DNA from: Gammaproteobacteria bacterium | Lineage (GTDB): Bacteria > Pseudomonadota > Gammaproteobacteria > UBA9214 | Reading direction: 5' to 3' | DNA length: 6,182 bases | Assembly: GCA_029881775.1 (NCBI GenBank) | Contig: JAOULY010000134.1 | Span: forward strand, 1-6,182 | Shown here: piece after piece, positions 1 to 6,182 of the stretch | Layout of the letters: every line of letters starts with the position of its first letter | How positions within the stretch are numbered: the stretch's first letter is position 1 | Made by a program: the position numbers and the translations under genes | Notes under the pieces: model-generated | Seen by the model: only the letters and a program-made list of their open reading frames with translations | What the model was told of the DNA's origin: nothing | The model's database searches: none

Positions 1-766
1 GAAAACAGGACTGATTGCGCTTGTAATTCTACCCGCCACTCTGGCCGGCAGTGCCACGCAGGCCGGATTGTCGGACCTGCTTGATGTATTCAAGGGGGCG
101 GGCAGCACCGGGGAGTCAGTCCCCACAACCCCGGCAACCGCGACGGCCGCTAATCTCACGGATGGAGAAATGGTCTCCGGTCTCAAGGAGGCGCTCAACA
201 AGGGCACCCGCTTTGCGGTCGAGAATCTCGGCAAGGACGGCGGCTTCCTCAATAATGACCGGGTCCGCATCCCCATGCCGGAAAGCCTGTCATGGGTGGA
301 AAAAACCCTGCGCACGCTGCGCCAGGACCGTCTTGCCGATGAATTCGTCGCATCCATGAATCATGCTGCAGAGCAGGCGGTACCCGAGGCGGCGGCAATT
401 TTCGGCGACGCTATCCAGACCATGACGCTGGATGATGCGAAAGGCATCCTGACCGGCCCGGACGACTCGGCAACGCAGTATTTCCGTCGGACGACCTCGG
501 ATGCCCTGACAGCGAAGATGCGCCCGATTGTCGAGCAGGCGACATCGCGCACCGGGGTGACGTCCAACTACAAGAGCATGACGGAAAAGGCGGGCGGTCT
601 TGCCAGCATGTTTTCGAAAGACACCACTGACCTGGACGGTTATGTCACGCAAAAGACGCTGGACGGCCTGTTCCTGATGGTGGCTGAGGAAGAGAAGCGT
701 ATTCGCGAGAACCCGCTGGCGCGTTCCTCCGACCTGCTGAAAAAGGTGTTTGGCGCTTTCCGGTAA
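1..766 (+). CDS. DUF4197 family secreted protein (5' end at window edge)
   Basis: The reading frame is open from base 2 to the TAA at 764-766 and gives 254 residues. The first visible residues (KTGLIALVILPATLAG) are a signal peptide with a short charged start, a hydrophobic core and a probable cleavage near SATQA, so the mature protein should be periplasmic. Base 1 is G followed by AAA, so the true start is probably the ATG or GTG ending at base 1; the in-frame TTG at 68 lies past the signal peptide and is not credible as a start. The mature part matches what I recall of DUF4197: MVSGLKEALNKGT near 57-69, GGFLNN and RIPMPESL near 80-95, SMNHAAEQAVPEA near 118-130, a DDSATQYFRRTT stretch near 154-165, YVTQKTLDGLF near 214-224 and a closing LLKKVFG. 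It is predicted mostly helical. I see no catalytic motif, and the family has no established function. A strong hairpin 14 bases past the stop separates it from mrcB, so co-transcription is not implied. Confidence 0.85.
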   Translation, partial: KTGLIALVILPATLAGSATQAGLSDLLDVFKGAGSTGESVPTTPATATAANLTDGEMVSGLKEALNKGTRFAVENLGKDGGFLNNDRVRIPMPESLSWVEKTLRTLRQDRLADEFVASMNHAAEQAVPEAAAIFGDAIQTMTLDDAKGILTGPDDSATQYFRRTTSDALTAKMRPIVEQATSRTGVTSNYKSMTEKAGGLASMFSKDTTDLDGYVTQKTLDGLFLMVAEEEKRIRENPLARSSDLLKKVFGAFR

Positions 767-780
767 TCCCGCTCACGAAT

Positions 781-820
781 CGCATGCAACCGGTCGCCGC
801 CAGCGACCGGTTGGCGTGCG
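781..820 (+). terminator. Strong intergenic hairpin, probable terminator or 3' end stabiliser of the DUF4197 transcript
   Basis: Bases 788-797 (AACCGGTCGC) are perfectly complementary to 803-812 (GCGACCGGTT), with a 5-base loop at 798-802. The stem continues outward: 781-787 pairs with 814-820, including one G-T wobble, with a single bulged G at 813, giving 17 base pairs in all. It starts 14 bases after the DUF4197 stop codon, the usual place for a terminator. The base run after the stem (GGTTTGAC) has only three T, so a classical U-tract is missing, and none is present in the other direction either. It may terminate weakly, protect the 3' end of the mRNA, or be a dispersed extragenic repeat. 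The structure is seen directly; the role is inferred. Confidence 0.55.
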
Positions 821-823
821 GGT

Positions 824-853
824 TTGACGCCATGGCGCGCGTCTGTGTAGTGT
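824..853 (+). promoter_or_regulatory. Candidate sigma-70 promoter of mrcB
   Basis: TTGACG at 824-829 matches five of six bases of the -35 consensus. TAGTGT at 848-853 is a weak -10 (T, A and the final T match) after an 18-base spacer. Transcription would start near base 860, leaving a leader of about 25 bases before the mrcB ATG. The box begins four bases after the hairpin ends, so the upstream unit would close and the mrcB unit open within about 75 bases. The -35 is convincing, the -10 is not. Confidence 0.35.
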
Positions 854-874
854 CGTATCCCTGCTTTTTAGACT

Positions 875-880
875 AGAGAG
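875..880 (+). promoter_or_regulatory. Weak ribosome binding site of mrcB
   Basis: AGAGAG lies five bases before the ATG at 886 and is the only purine-rich stretch there. An in-frame TAG at 874-876 directly before it means no start upstream of 886 is possible for this frame. Confidence 0.5.
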
Positions 881-885
881 ACCTG

Positions 886-3195
886 ATGGCGAAACGCCGC
901 AAGCGCGGGCGCAAAAAGACCCGCCGCAAGACAAGCCGCAGACATTTTCCCTGGATCAAGCTGACACTGGCCCTGTTGCTGGTGCTGGCGGGTTATGTCG
1001 TCTGGCTGGACGTGCAGGTGACCTCCCAGTTTGCCGGCAAGCGCTGGTCACTGCCGGCGCGTGTCTATGCCCGTCCGCTGGAGCTGTATGCCGGGCAGAC
1101 AATATCCGCCGAGCAGTTTGTTACCGAGCTCAAGGCCTTGCACTATCGACCGGTCAAGTCGGTGCAACAGGCCGGTCAGTATTCACGTAACCGCAATACC
1201 TTTCACGTGGCCACGCGCCCGTTCAGTTTCTGGGACGGTGAGTCACCATCAAAAAACCTGCGTGTGACTTTCTCGGGTACAAGCATCGCCACGCTGGCCA
1301 ACCGCGACAGCGGGCGTGCGGAAAGTCTGGCCCGCCTTGACCCGGTACTGGTTGGCAGCTTCTACCCGGCACATAACGAAGACCGGGTGCTGTTACAGCT
1401 GGACAAGGTGCCGGTCAGCCTGACCGACGCGCTGATCGCCATCGAGGACCGTGGTTTCTACCGCCATCACGGGATCGCGCCGCTGGCAATTGTCCGTGCG
1501 ATGTGGGTCAACCTGCGTGCCCGCGGCGTGGTGCAGGGCGGCAGCACGCTGACCCAGCAGCTGGTGAAGAACTTCTTCCTGAGCAGTGAACGCTCGCTGG
1601 TCAGGAAGCTGAATGAAGCGATTATGTCCATATTGCTGGAACTGCACTATGAAAAGGACGAGATCCTCGAGGCGTATCTGAACGAGGTCTACCTGGGCCA
1701 GGATGGCCAGCGTTCAGTACATGGGTTCGGGCTGGCCAGTTATTTCTATTTCGAACGGCCACTGGCCGAGTTGCGTGTTGACCAGTATGCATTGCTGGTC
1801 GGTCTGGTGAAGGGGCCATCCTACTATAACCCGTGGAAACAGCCCGAGCGGGCCCGCGCCCGCCGCAACCTGGTCCTCGATGTGATGCGTGACATGTCGC
1901 TTATTTCTGCCGAGGAAGCGACCAACGCGAAGTCCCGGCAGCTGGGTGTCGGTAGTACCGGACGCAAGGCGATCAATACATTCCCGGCATTCCTGGACCT
2001 GGTCAGGCGTCAATTGCAGCGTGATTACCGTGACGATGACATCACCTCGGAAGGCTTGAGTATCTTCACCACGCTGGACCCGCAGGTTCAATGGGTGCTG
2101 GAACGTGTTATGACTGCACGTCTTGAGGGTCTCGAAGGTACCCTGGGCGGCGAGCGTGGCAAGCTGGAAGCGGCGGCCGTCATAACTGCCGCCGGCAATG
2201 GCGAGGTGCTGGCGCTGGCCGGCGGTCGTGATCCGAAATTCGCCGGCTTCAATCGTGCGCTCGATGCCGTGCGCCAGGTGGGTTCGCTGGTCAAGCCGGC
2301 CGTCTACCTGACTGCGCTGGAACAGCCGGACCGCTACACCCTGGCGACCCTGCTGGATGACAGTCCGTTGACCTATACGGCGCGCAACGGTGATGTCTGG
2401 GAACCGGGCAACTACGACAAGCTGAACCATGGCGAGGTGCCGCTATACCAGGCGCTTGCGCATTCCTACAACATCAGCACCGCGCGTCTCGGCCTCGCGC
2501 TTGGCGTGGGCAAGGTGGTGCAAACATTAAAGCGGCTGGGTGTTGAGCAGCACCTGAATCCCTATCCTTCATTGATGCTGGGCGCGGTCGAGATGTCGCC
2601 ATTGCAGGTGGCCCGCATGTACCAGACCTTCGCCAGCGGTGGCTTTGCCACGCCACTGCGCTCGATTACCGCCGTGCTGGCTGCCGACAAGACCCCGCTA
2701 CAGCGTTATCCGCTGAATGTTACCGCTGCAGTCGAACCGGGCCCCAATTACCTGATTACCACGGCCATGCAGCATGTCGTGCGCGAGGGTACCGGCCAGG
2801 CAATCTACCAGGTGCTGCCGGCTGAGCAGGCGGTGGCCGGCAAAACGGGTACCACGGACGACCTGCGCGACAGCTGGTTTGCCGGTTTTACCGGTGACCG
2901 GCTCGGCGTGATCTGGATCGGGCGCGATGATAACCAGCCGACCGGGCTGACTGGATCGAGCGGCGCGCTGCGAATCTGGCGGGACGTGTTCGCTGCCACG
3001 GGCGGAACCGACCTGCAGCCGCCCGGAGATGATATTGAATATCACCGGATAGACCCGGTTTCCGGTTTGCTGGCTGATGAAAGCTGTGCAGATGCCGTAC
3101 AATTACCGTTTATTCGCGGCAGTGCGCCGACCGAGGTTGCAGCCTGCGCGCGTGGGCCACGACCTCTTGACTGGTTCGAGGAGCTGTTCAATTGA
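886..3195 (+). CDS. mrcB: Penicillin-binding protein 1B, bifunctional peptidoglycan glycosyltransferase/transpeptidase
   Basis: Class A PBP of 769 residues. It polymerises lipid II into glycan strands and cross-links the peptides on the periplasmic face of the inner membrane. Residues 3-19 are a very basic cytoplasmic tail (13 of 17 are K or R). One membrane helix spans about 23-43. A UB2H-like region follows at about 57-150 (LPARVYARPLELYAG, later RPFSFWDG), the module that binds the lipoprotein activator in E. coli PBP1b. The GT51 domain covers about 160-360: catalytic Glu187 in EDRGFYRHHG, then QGGSTLTQQLVKN (217-229), RKLNEA (240-245) and EAYLNEVYLGQ (262-272). The transpeptidase domain covers about 390-705 with all three motifs: S467-L-V-K470 (acylated serine Ser467), S527-Y-N529 and K653-T-G-T656. 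The only two cysteines are C734 and C754, in the periplasmic C-terminal tail. It is somewhat shorter than the E. coli protein (844). The start is fixed by the upstream in-frame stop. It overlaps the next gene by four bases. Confidence 0.96.
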   Translation: MAKRRKRGRKKTRRKTSRRHFPWIKLTLALLLVLAGYVVWLDVQVTSQFAGKRWSLPARVYARPLELYAGQTISAEQFVTELKALHYRPVKSVQQAGQYSRNRNTFHVATRPFSFWDGESPSKNLRVTFSGTSIATLANRDSGRAESLARLDPVLVGSFYPAHNEDRVLLQLDKVPVSLTDALIAIEDRGFYRHHGIAPLAIVRAMWVNLRARGVVQGGSTLTQQLVKNFFLSSERSLVRKLNEAIMSILLELHYEKDEILEAYLNEVYLGQDGQRSVHGFGLASYFYFERPLAELRVDQYALLVGLVKGPSYYNPWKQPERARARRNLVLDVMRDMSLISAEEATNAKSRQLGVGSTGRKAINTFPAFLDLVRRQLQRDYRDDDITSEGLSIFTTLDPQVQWVLERVMTARLEGLEGTLGGERGKLEAAAVITAAGNGEVLALAGGRDPKFAGFNRALDAVRQVGSLVKPAVYLTALEQPDRYTLATLLDDSPLTYTARNGDVWEPGNYDKLNHGEVPLYQALAHSYNISTARLGLALGVGKVVQTLKRLGVEQHLNPYPSLMLGAVEMSPLQVARMYQTFASGGFATPLRSITAVLAADKTPLQRYPLNVTAAVEPGPNYLITTAMQHVVREGTGQAIYQVLPAEQAVAGKTGTTDDLRDSWFAGFTGDRLGVIWIGRDDNQPTGLTGSSGALRIWRDVFAATGGTDLQPPGDDIEYHRIDPVSGLLADESCADAVQLPFIRGSAPTEVAACARGPRPLDWFEELFN
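3178..3183 (+). promoter_or_regulatory. Ribosome binding site inside the mrcB end that selects the TTG start of the lipoprotein gene
   Basis: GAGGAG lies within the last codons of mrcB, eight bases before TTG 3192-3194. This ideal distance supports the TTG over the in-frame ATG at 3210, whose nearest purine-rich stretch (GAAG, 3194-3197) is poor and 12 bases away. Confidence 0.6.
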
Positions 3196-3746
3196 AGTCC
3201 TATATAACGATGCGCTACGGCATACCCGTCATGGCCACACTGGTGGCCCTTGTATTGAACGGTTGCGCTGCGCCAACCTATTACCCGCCACGACCCGGCA
3301 CGCAGCCACCGCCGGTCATTGAACCGGGAGGCGGTGTTCCCGTCGAGGAACGTCAACCGGTGCCACCGCTTGGCCGGCCATCGGTGCCGGTGCCGGTGCC
3401 GCAGCAACCGGTACAGCGGCCGCAGCCGGCGGCGGTAGTGGCGTTGCTCGATACTGCCGAGCAGCAGGCGAATGACGGCGACCTGGAAGCGGCAGCCGCT
3501 TCGCTGGAACGCGCGATTCGTATTGACCCGCGCAATGCCGCGCTCTGGTACCACCTGGCAACCGTACGCCTGTCGCAGGGCAATCCGGCAGCGGCCGAGC
3601 AGATGGCCGTCAAATCCAACAGTCTTGCCACGGGCAACACGGCTCAGCAGGCGCGTAACTGGAACCTGATAGCACGCGCCCGCCGTTCCCTTGATGACGA
3701 GACGGGTGCGCAGGAGGCCGAGCGCAGGGCGCGTGCGTTGCGTTAG
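3192..3746 (+). CDS. lpoP: Proline-rich TPR lipoprotein, probable PBP1b activator (LpoP-like)
   Basis: Protein of 184 residues from TTG 3192, which shares bases TTGA with the mrcB stop, so translation is probably coupled. Residues 1-24 form a signal peptide (two basic residues, then IPVMATLVALVL) ending in lipobox L22-N23-G24-C25, so Cys25 should be lipidated; Asn at that lipobox position is unusual. Residue 26 is Ala, not Asp, fitting export to the outer membrane. Residues 28-79 are an extended linker with 19 prolines. Residues about 83-147 form two TPR-like helical hairpins (GDLEAAAASLERAIRIDPRNA, ALWYHLATVRLSQGNPAAAEQ), and a third helical pair runs to the end. In Pseudomonas aeruginosa, the PBP1b activator LpoP is a TPR lipoprotein encoded with the PBP1b gene and unrelated in fold to E. 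coli LpoB. Position, lipobox, linker and TPR all agree with that role here. The function is inferred; a generic TPR lipoprotein is the alternative. An ATG at 3210 would remove six residues and leave the lipobox intact. Confidence 0.8.
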   Translation: MKSYITMRYGIPVMATLVALVLNGCAAPTYYPPRPGTQPPPVIEPGGGVPVEERQPVPPLGRPSVPVPVPQQPVQRPQPAAVVALLDTAEQQANDGDLEAAAASLERAIRIDPRNAALWYHLATVRLSQGNPAAAEQMAVKSNSLATGNTAQQARNWNLIARARRSLDDETGAQEAERRARALR

Positions 3747-3766
3747 ACGCGAACCTGCGGACGGTA

Positions 3767-5728
3767 ATGTCTGCCATGCATGAGATTGCAGAACTCCTCG
3801 GTGCAGCCGGGCCCCTGTCGAAAGTGTTGCCGGGATACGCGCCGCGTGAAGAACAGCAGCGTATGGCCGAGGCGACGGCGGCTGCAATCGAGGCAAAGGG
3901 AAAACTGATTGTCGAGGCCGGCACCGGCACCGGCAAGACCTTTGCCTACCTGATGCCGGTACTGCGCGCCGGTCGCAAGGTCATTATTTCCACCGGAACC
4001 CGTCACCTGCAGGACCAGCTGTATGGCAAGGACCTGCCAGTCGTGCGCGATGCCCTCGGTGCCGCGGTGAACGCGGCCTTGTTGAAGGGACGCACCAACT
4101 ACCTGTGTTTGCATCGCCTGGCAACGGCGGCTGACGACGGTCGCCCGCTGAAGGACCGGCAATTGCACGAGCTGGAAGAGGTGCGTGCATGGTCAGGCAG
4201 GACGCGGGCGGGTGATGTCGCTGAACTCGGCCTGTTGTCCGAGGATTCGCCGATCTGGCCGCGGGTGACGTCGACCACCGAAAACTGCCTTGGCCAGGAG
4301 TGTGAACATTACCAGGACTGCTTCGTGGTAAAGGCGCGGCGCAACGCCATGGAAGCGGACGTGGTCGTTATCAATCACCACTTGCTGTTTGCCGACATGG
4401 TGCTGAAGGAAGAAGGCTTCGGCGAACTGTTGCCGGGTGCCGATGCCTTTATCATCGATGAAGCGCACCAGCTGCCCGAGGTGGCGTCGGTATTTTTCGG
4501 CGTTACGCTAAGCAGTCACCAGTTGCGCGACCTGGCACGTGATATCCGCGTCGAACACCTGCGCGAGGCGGGTGACATGCAGGACCTGCCGGATGCCGCC
4601 GGTGCGCTGGAAGGGCAGGTCCACCGTGTCAGGCTGGCGCTTGGTCAGCAGGACCGGCGTGCGGCCTGGTCCGAGGTGTCCGCGACCCGCGCGCTGCAAA
4701 CCGTACTGGAGGACCTGCAGGATTCCCTCAACCAGTTGTCTGACTGGCTGACGCTCGCGGCCGAGCGCGGCAAGGGCCTGGAAAGCTGCCGTCAGCGCGC
4801 GGTGCTGCTGCGCGACCGGCTGGTACAGTTGCGCGAACAGGAAGATGGCGAATATATCCACTGGTTTGAAACCTTCCGGACTTCATTCAGGCTGAACCTG
4901 ACGCCGCTGAACGTGGCACCGGCTTTCCGGGAATGCCTTGAGGTATTGCCGAGTGCATGGATCTTTACCTCGGCCACGCTGGCGGTTGGCAACAGTTTTA
5001 CCCATTTTGCCGCACAACTGGGCCTGGAGGATGCCGATACGCTGAAGCTGGACAGCCCGTTTGATTACCGTCGCAACGCCATGCTTTATTTGCCGGAGCA
5101 CATGCCTGCGCCGAACGAGCGGGGCTATGTCGAGGCCGTCGTGGCCTGTGCCCGCGAAGTGCTTAATGCCAGCAGTGGACGAGCGTTCCTGCTCTTTACC
5201 AGCCACAGTGCGTTACGGGCGGCGGCTGGATTGCTGGCAGATGATTTTCCCTACCCGCTGCTGGTGCAGGGTGATGCGCCTCGCCGCGAATTGCTCGAAC
5301 GGTTCCGCGCAGCGGGCAATGCCGTGCTGCTGGGTACCAGCAGCTTCTGGGAGGGCGTCGATGTCCGCGGGGAAACACTGTCCTGTGTCATCATCGACAA
5401 GCTGCCATTCGGATCGCCGGGTGACCCGGTATTGCAGGCACGTATCGAGGCACTGCGCAAACAGGGCGCCAACCCGTTTATGGAATACCAGTTACCGCAC
5501 GCGGTGATTACCCTCAAGCAGGGGATTGGCCGCCTGATACGCGACCAGGCGGACCGCGGTGTGCTGGTGTTGTGCGATCCGCGCCTGCTGGGTAAATCCT
5601 ACGGCCGGATATTTCTCAACAGCCTGCCTGACATGCCACGTACGCGTAGCATTGACGATATCCACGAATTCTTCGCCGGCATCGAACCGGTGGTTGCCGA
5701 ACCGCTCTCTTCGGGGTTGCCGACGTGA
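3767..5728 (+). CDS. yoaA: YoaA, XPD/DinG-type iron-sulfur ATP-dependent DNA helicase
   Basis: Superfamily 2 helicase of 653 residues, close to the usual YoaA length. Members unwind DNA 5' to 3'; in E. coli, YoaA works with the polymerase III chi subunit (HolC) in repair of stalled or damaged replication forks. Motifs in order: Q-motif area near 23-31 (GYAPREEQQ), Walker A AGTGTGKT at 51-58, motif Ia STGTRHLQDQL at 75-85, four iron-sulfur ligands C114, C174, C179 and C185, then NHHLL at 203-207, Walker B DEAH at 231-234, TSATL at 401-405, FTSHS at 477-481, SSFWEGVDVRG at 525-535, and motif VI QGIGRLIRD at 585-593. The C-x4-C-x5-C spacing is that of the DinG/YoaA family. No exonuclease domain is fused at the N terminus, unlike DinG of Firmicutes. 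The start at ATG 3767 is 20 bases after the lipoprotein stop; its ribosome site is weak, and ATG 3776 is a possible alternative. It overlaps tsaB by four bases. DinG is the nearest alternative name; the tsaB neighbour favours YoaA. Confidence 0.9.
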   Translation: MSAMHEIAELLGAAGPLSKVLPGYAPREEQQRMAEATAAAIEAKGKLIVEAGTGTGKTFAYLMPVLRAGRKVIISTGTRHLQDQLYGKDLPVVRDALGAAVNAALLKGRTNYLCLHRLATAADDGRPLKDRQLHELEEVRAWSGRTRAGDVAELGLLSEDSPIWPRVTSTTENCLGQECEHYQDCFVVKARRNAMEADVVVINHHLLFADMVLKEEGFGELLPGADAFIIDEAHQLPEVASVFFGVTLSSHQLRDLARDIRVEHLREAGDMQDLPDAAGALEGQVHRVRLALGQQDRRAAWSEVSATRALQTVLEDLQDSLNQLSDWLTLAAERGKGLESCRQRAVLLRDRLVQLREQEDGEYIHWFETFRTSFRLNLTPLNVAPAFRECLEVLPSAWIFTSATLAVGNSFTHFAAQLGLEDADTLKLDSPFDYRRNAMLYLPEHMPAPNERGYVEAVVACAREVLNASSGRAFLLFTSHSALRAAAGLLADDFPYPLLVQGDAPRRELLERFRAAGNAVLLGTSSFWEGVDVRGETLSCVIIDKLPFGSPGDPVLQARIEALRKQGANPFMEYQLPHAVITLKQGIGRLIRDQADRGVLVLCDPRLLGKSYGRIFLNSLPDMPRTRSIDDIHEFFAGIEPVVAEPLSSGLPT

Positions 5729-6182
5729 CGTCAATCCTGGCCATCGAGACGTCCTCGGCTGCCTGTTCCGCGGCCTTGTCAATTGACGGGGAAATCGTCG
5801 AGCGGCATGCGTTGGCACCACGCCAGCATGCGTCCCTGCTGTTGCCGATGATTGAATCGTTGCTGGTCGAGGCCGGACTAAAGGTGACGGCACTCGATGC
5901 CTGTGCGTTCGGTCGTGGTCCGGGGTCGTTTACGGGTGTGCGTATCGCGGCCAGCGTGATCCAGGGCATTGCCTTTGCGGCAGACCTGCCGGTGGTGGCG
6001 GTGTCGACACTGGCCGCACTGGCAGCAGGGGGTGCGCGCGAAAGCGGCCAGGCGAATATCCTGGCCGCGCTCGACGCGCGCAAGGACGAGGTTTACTTTG
6101 CAGCGTATCGTTTTACCGCTGACGGCCAGGCGCTGCCCGCTGCCGAAGAAGTGGTCTGTGCGCCTGCCGCAGTGGTGATACC
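5725..6182 (+). CDS. tsaB: TsaB, tRNA threonylcarbamoyladenosine (t6A) biosynthesis protein, 3' end missing
   Basis: The frame from GTG 5725 stays open to the window edge and gives 152 codons of a protein usually about 230 residues long. TsaB (YeaZ) is an ASKHA-fold partner of TsaD; with TsaE they transfer the threonylcarbamoyl group made by TsaC onto A37 of tRNAs reading ANN codons. Visible family signs are the N-terminal strand SILAIETSSAACSAAL (3-18), corresponding to the AIDT start of E. coli TsaB; the RQHASLLLPMI region (33-43); the hallmark GRGPGSFTGVR (63-73), followed by a long helix; VSTLAALA (93-100); and ALDARKDEVYF (115-125). The GTG shares GTGA with the yoaA stop. A short GGGG (5713-5716) eight bases upstream may serve as ribosome site. 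No earlier start is needed, because the family begins at this strand. In E. coli, tsaB and yoaA are also adjacent, which supports both names. Confidence 0.95.
   Translation, partial: MTSILAIETSSAACSAALSIDGEIVERHALAPRQHASLLLPMIESLLVEAGLKVTALDACAFGRGPGSFTGVRIAASVIQGIAFAADLPVVAVSTLAALAAGGARESGQANILAALDARKDEVYFAAYRFTADGQALPAAEEVVCAPAAVVI

Noticed and set aside
832..876. 14-codon mini-ORF (MARVCVVSYPCFLD) in the mrcB leader, as a possible leader peptide
   Set aside because: It has no ribosome site, its start overlaps the proposed promoter spacer so it would not be in the mrcB mRNA, and there is no attenuator structure after it.
1714..2430. 238-codon open frame on the minus strand inside mrcB
   Set aside because: It is antisense to the conserved glycosyltransferase and transpeptidase domains, has no recognisable motif and has no ribosome site that I can support.
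3747..3766. A separate promoter or terminator between the lipoprotein gene and yoaA
   Set aside because: The gap is 20 bases with no hairpin and no recognisable -35/-10 pair.
3042..3896. 284-codon open frame on the minus strand covering the whole lipoprotein gene
   Set aside because: It lies opposite a protein with clear signal peptide, lipobox and TPR. Its product is rich in Arg, Leu and His with no domain I recognise, as expected of an antisense shadow in GC-rich DNA.
5061..5507. 148-codon open frame on the plus strand inside yoaA
   Set aside because: It overlaps helicase motifs in another frame; its Cys, Arg and Ser-rich composition is typical of a frame-shifted shadow.
3767..5728. A CRISPR-associated (type IV) or defence-related DinG helicase
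   Set aside because: There are no Csf/Cas genes or repeats nearby. The neighbours are housekeeping genes, and tsaB adjacency fits chromosomal yoaA.

Overview
This is an ordinary chromosomal housekeeping segment from a gammaproteobacterium. Base composition is GC-rich, roughly 60 % by eye. The organism assignment rests on a class A penicillin-binding protein of the PBP1b type with a UB2H region, on the YoaA-TsaB gene pair also known from enterobacteria, and on a TPR lipoprotein directly downstream of PBP1b, which recalls the LpoP arrangement of Pseudomonas. The genus cannot be fixed from this window. All five genes lie on the + strand. I see no mobile element, CRISPR array, tRNA, rRNA or sign of horizontal transfer.

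Layout. (1) Bases 1-766 hold a nearly complete secreted DUF4197 family protein. The window probably begins at the last base of its start codon. (2) Bases 767-885 are the only real intergenic gap. They hold a strong, almost perfect 17-bp hairpin, then a plausible sigma-70 promoter for the next gene. (3) Bases 886-3195 encode PBP1b (mrcB), with an intact glycosyltransferase and an intact transpeptidase. (4) Bases 3192-3746 encode a small proline-rich TPR lipoprotein. Its TTG start overlaps the mrcB stop, and it is a good candidate for the outer-membrane PBP1b activator LpoP. (5) Bases 3767-5728 encode YoaA, an XPD/DinG-type iron-sulfur DNA helicase. (6) Bases 5725-6182 hold the first 152 codons of tsaB, cut by the window edge. 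It starts at a GTG that overlaps the yoaA stop.

How the genes work together. mrcB and the TPR lipoprotein overlap by 4 bases and probably form a synthase-activator pair: an inner-membrane peptidoglycan polymerase and an outer-membrane lipoprotein that reaches it across the periplasm. yoaA follows after only 20 bases and is joined to tsaB by another 4-base overlap, so mrcB-lpoP-yoaA-tsaB is likely one transcription unit. It would link cell-wall synthesis, DNA repair and tRNA t6A modification. The least described item is the DUF4197 protein, whose function is unknown. The most informative features are the lipoprotein with its non-ATG start and the hairpin/promoter module before mrcB. I found no evidence of a wholly new system here.
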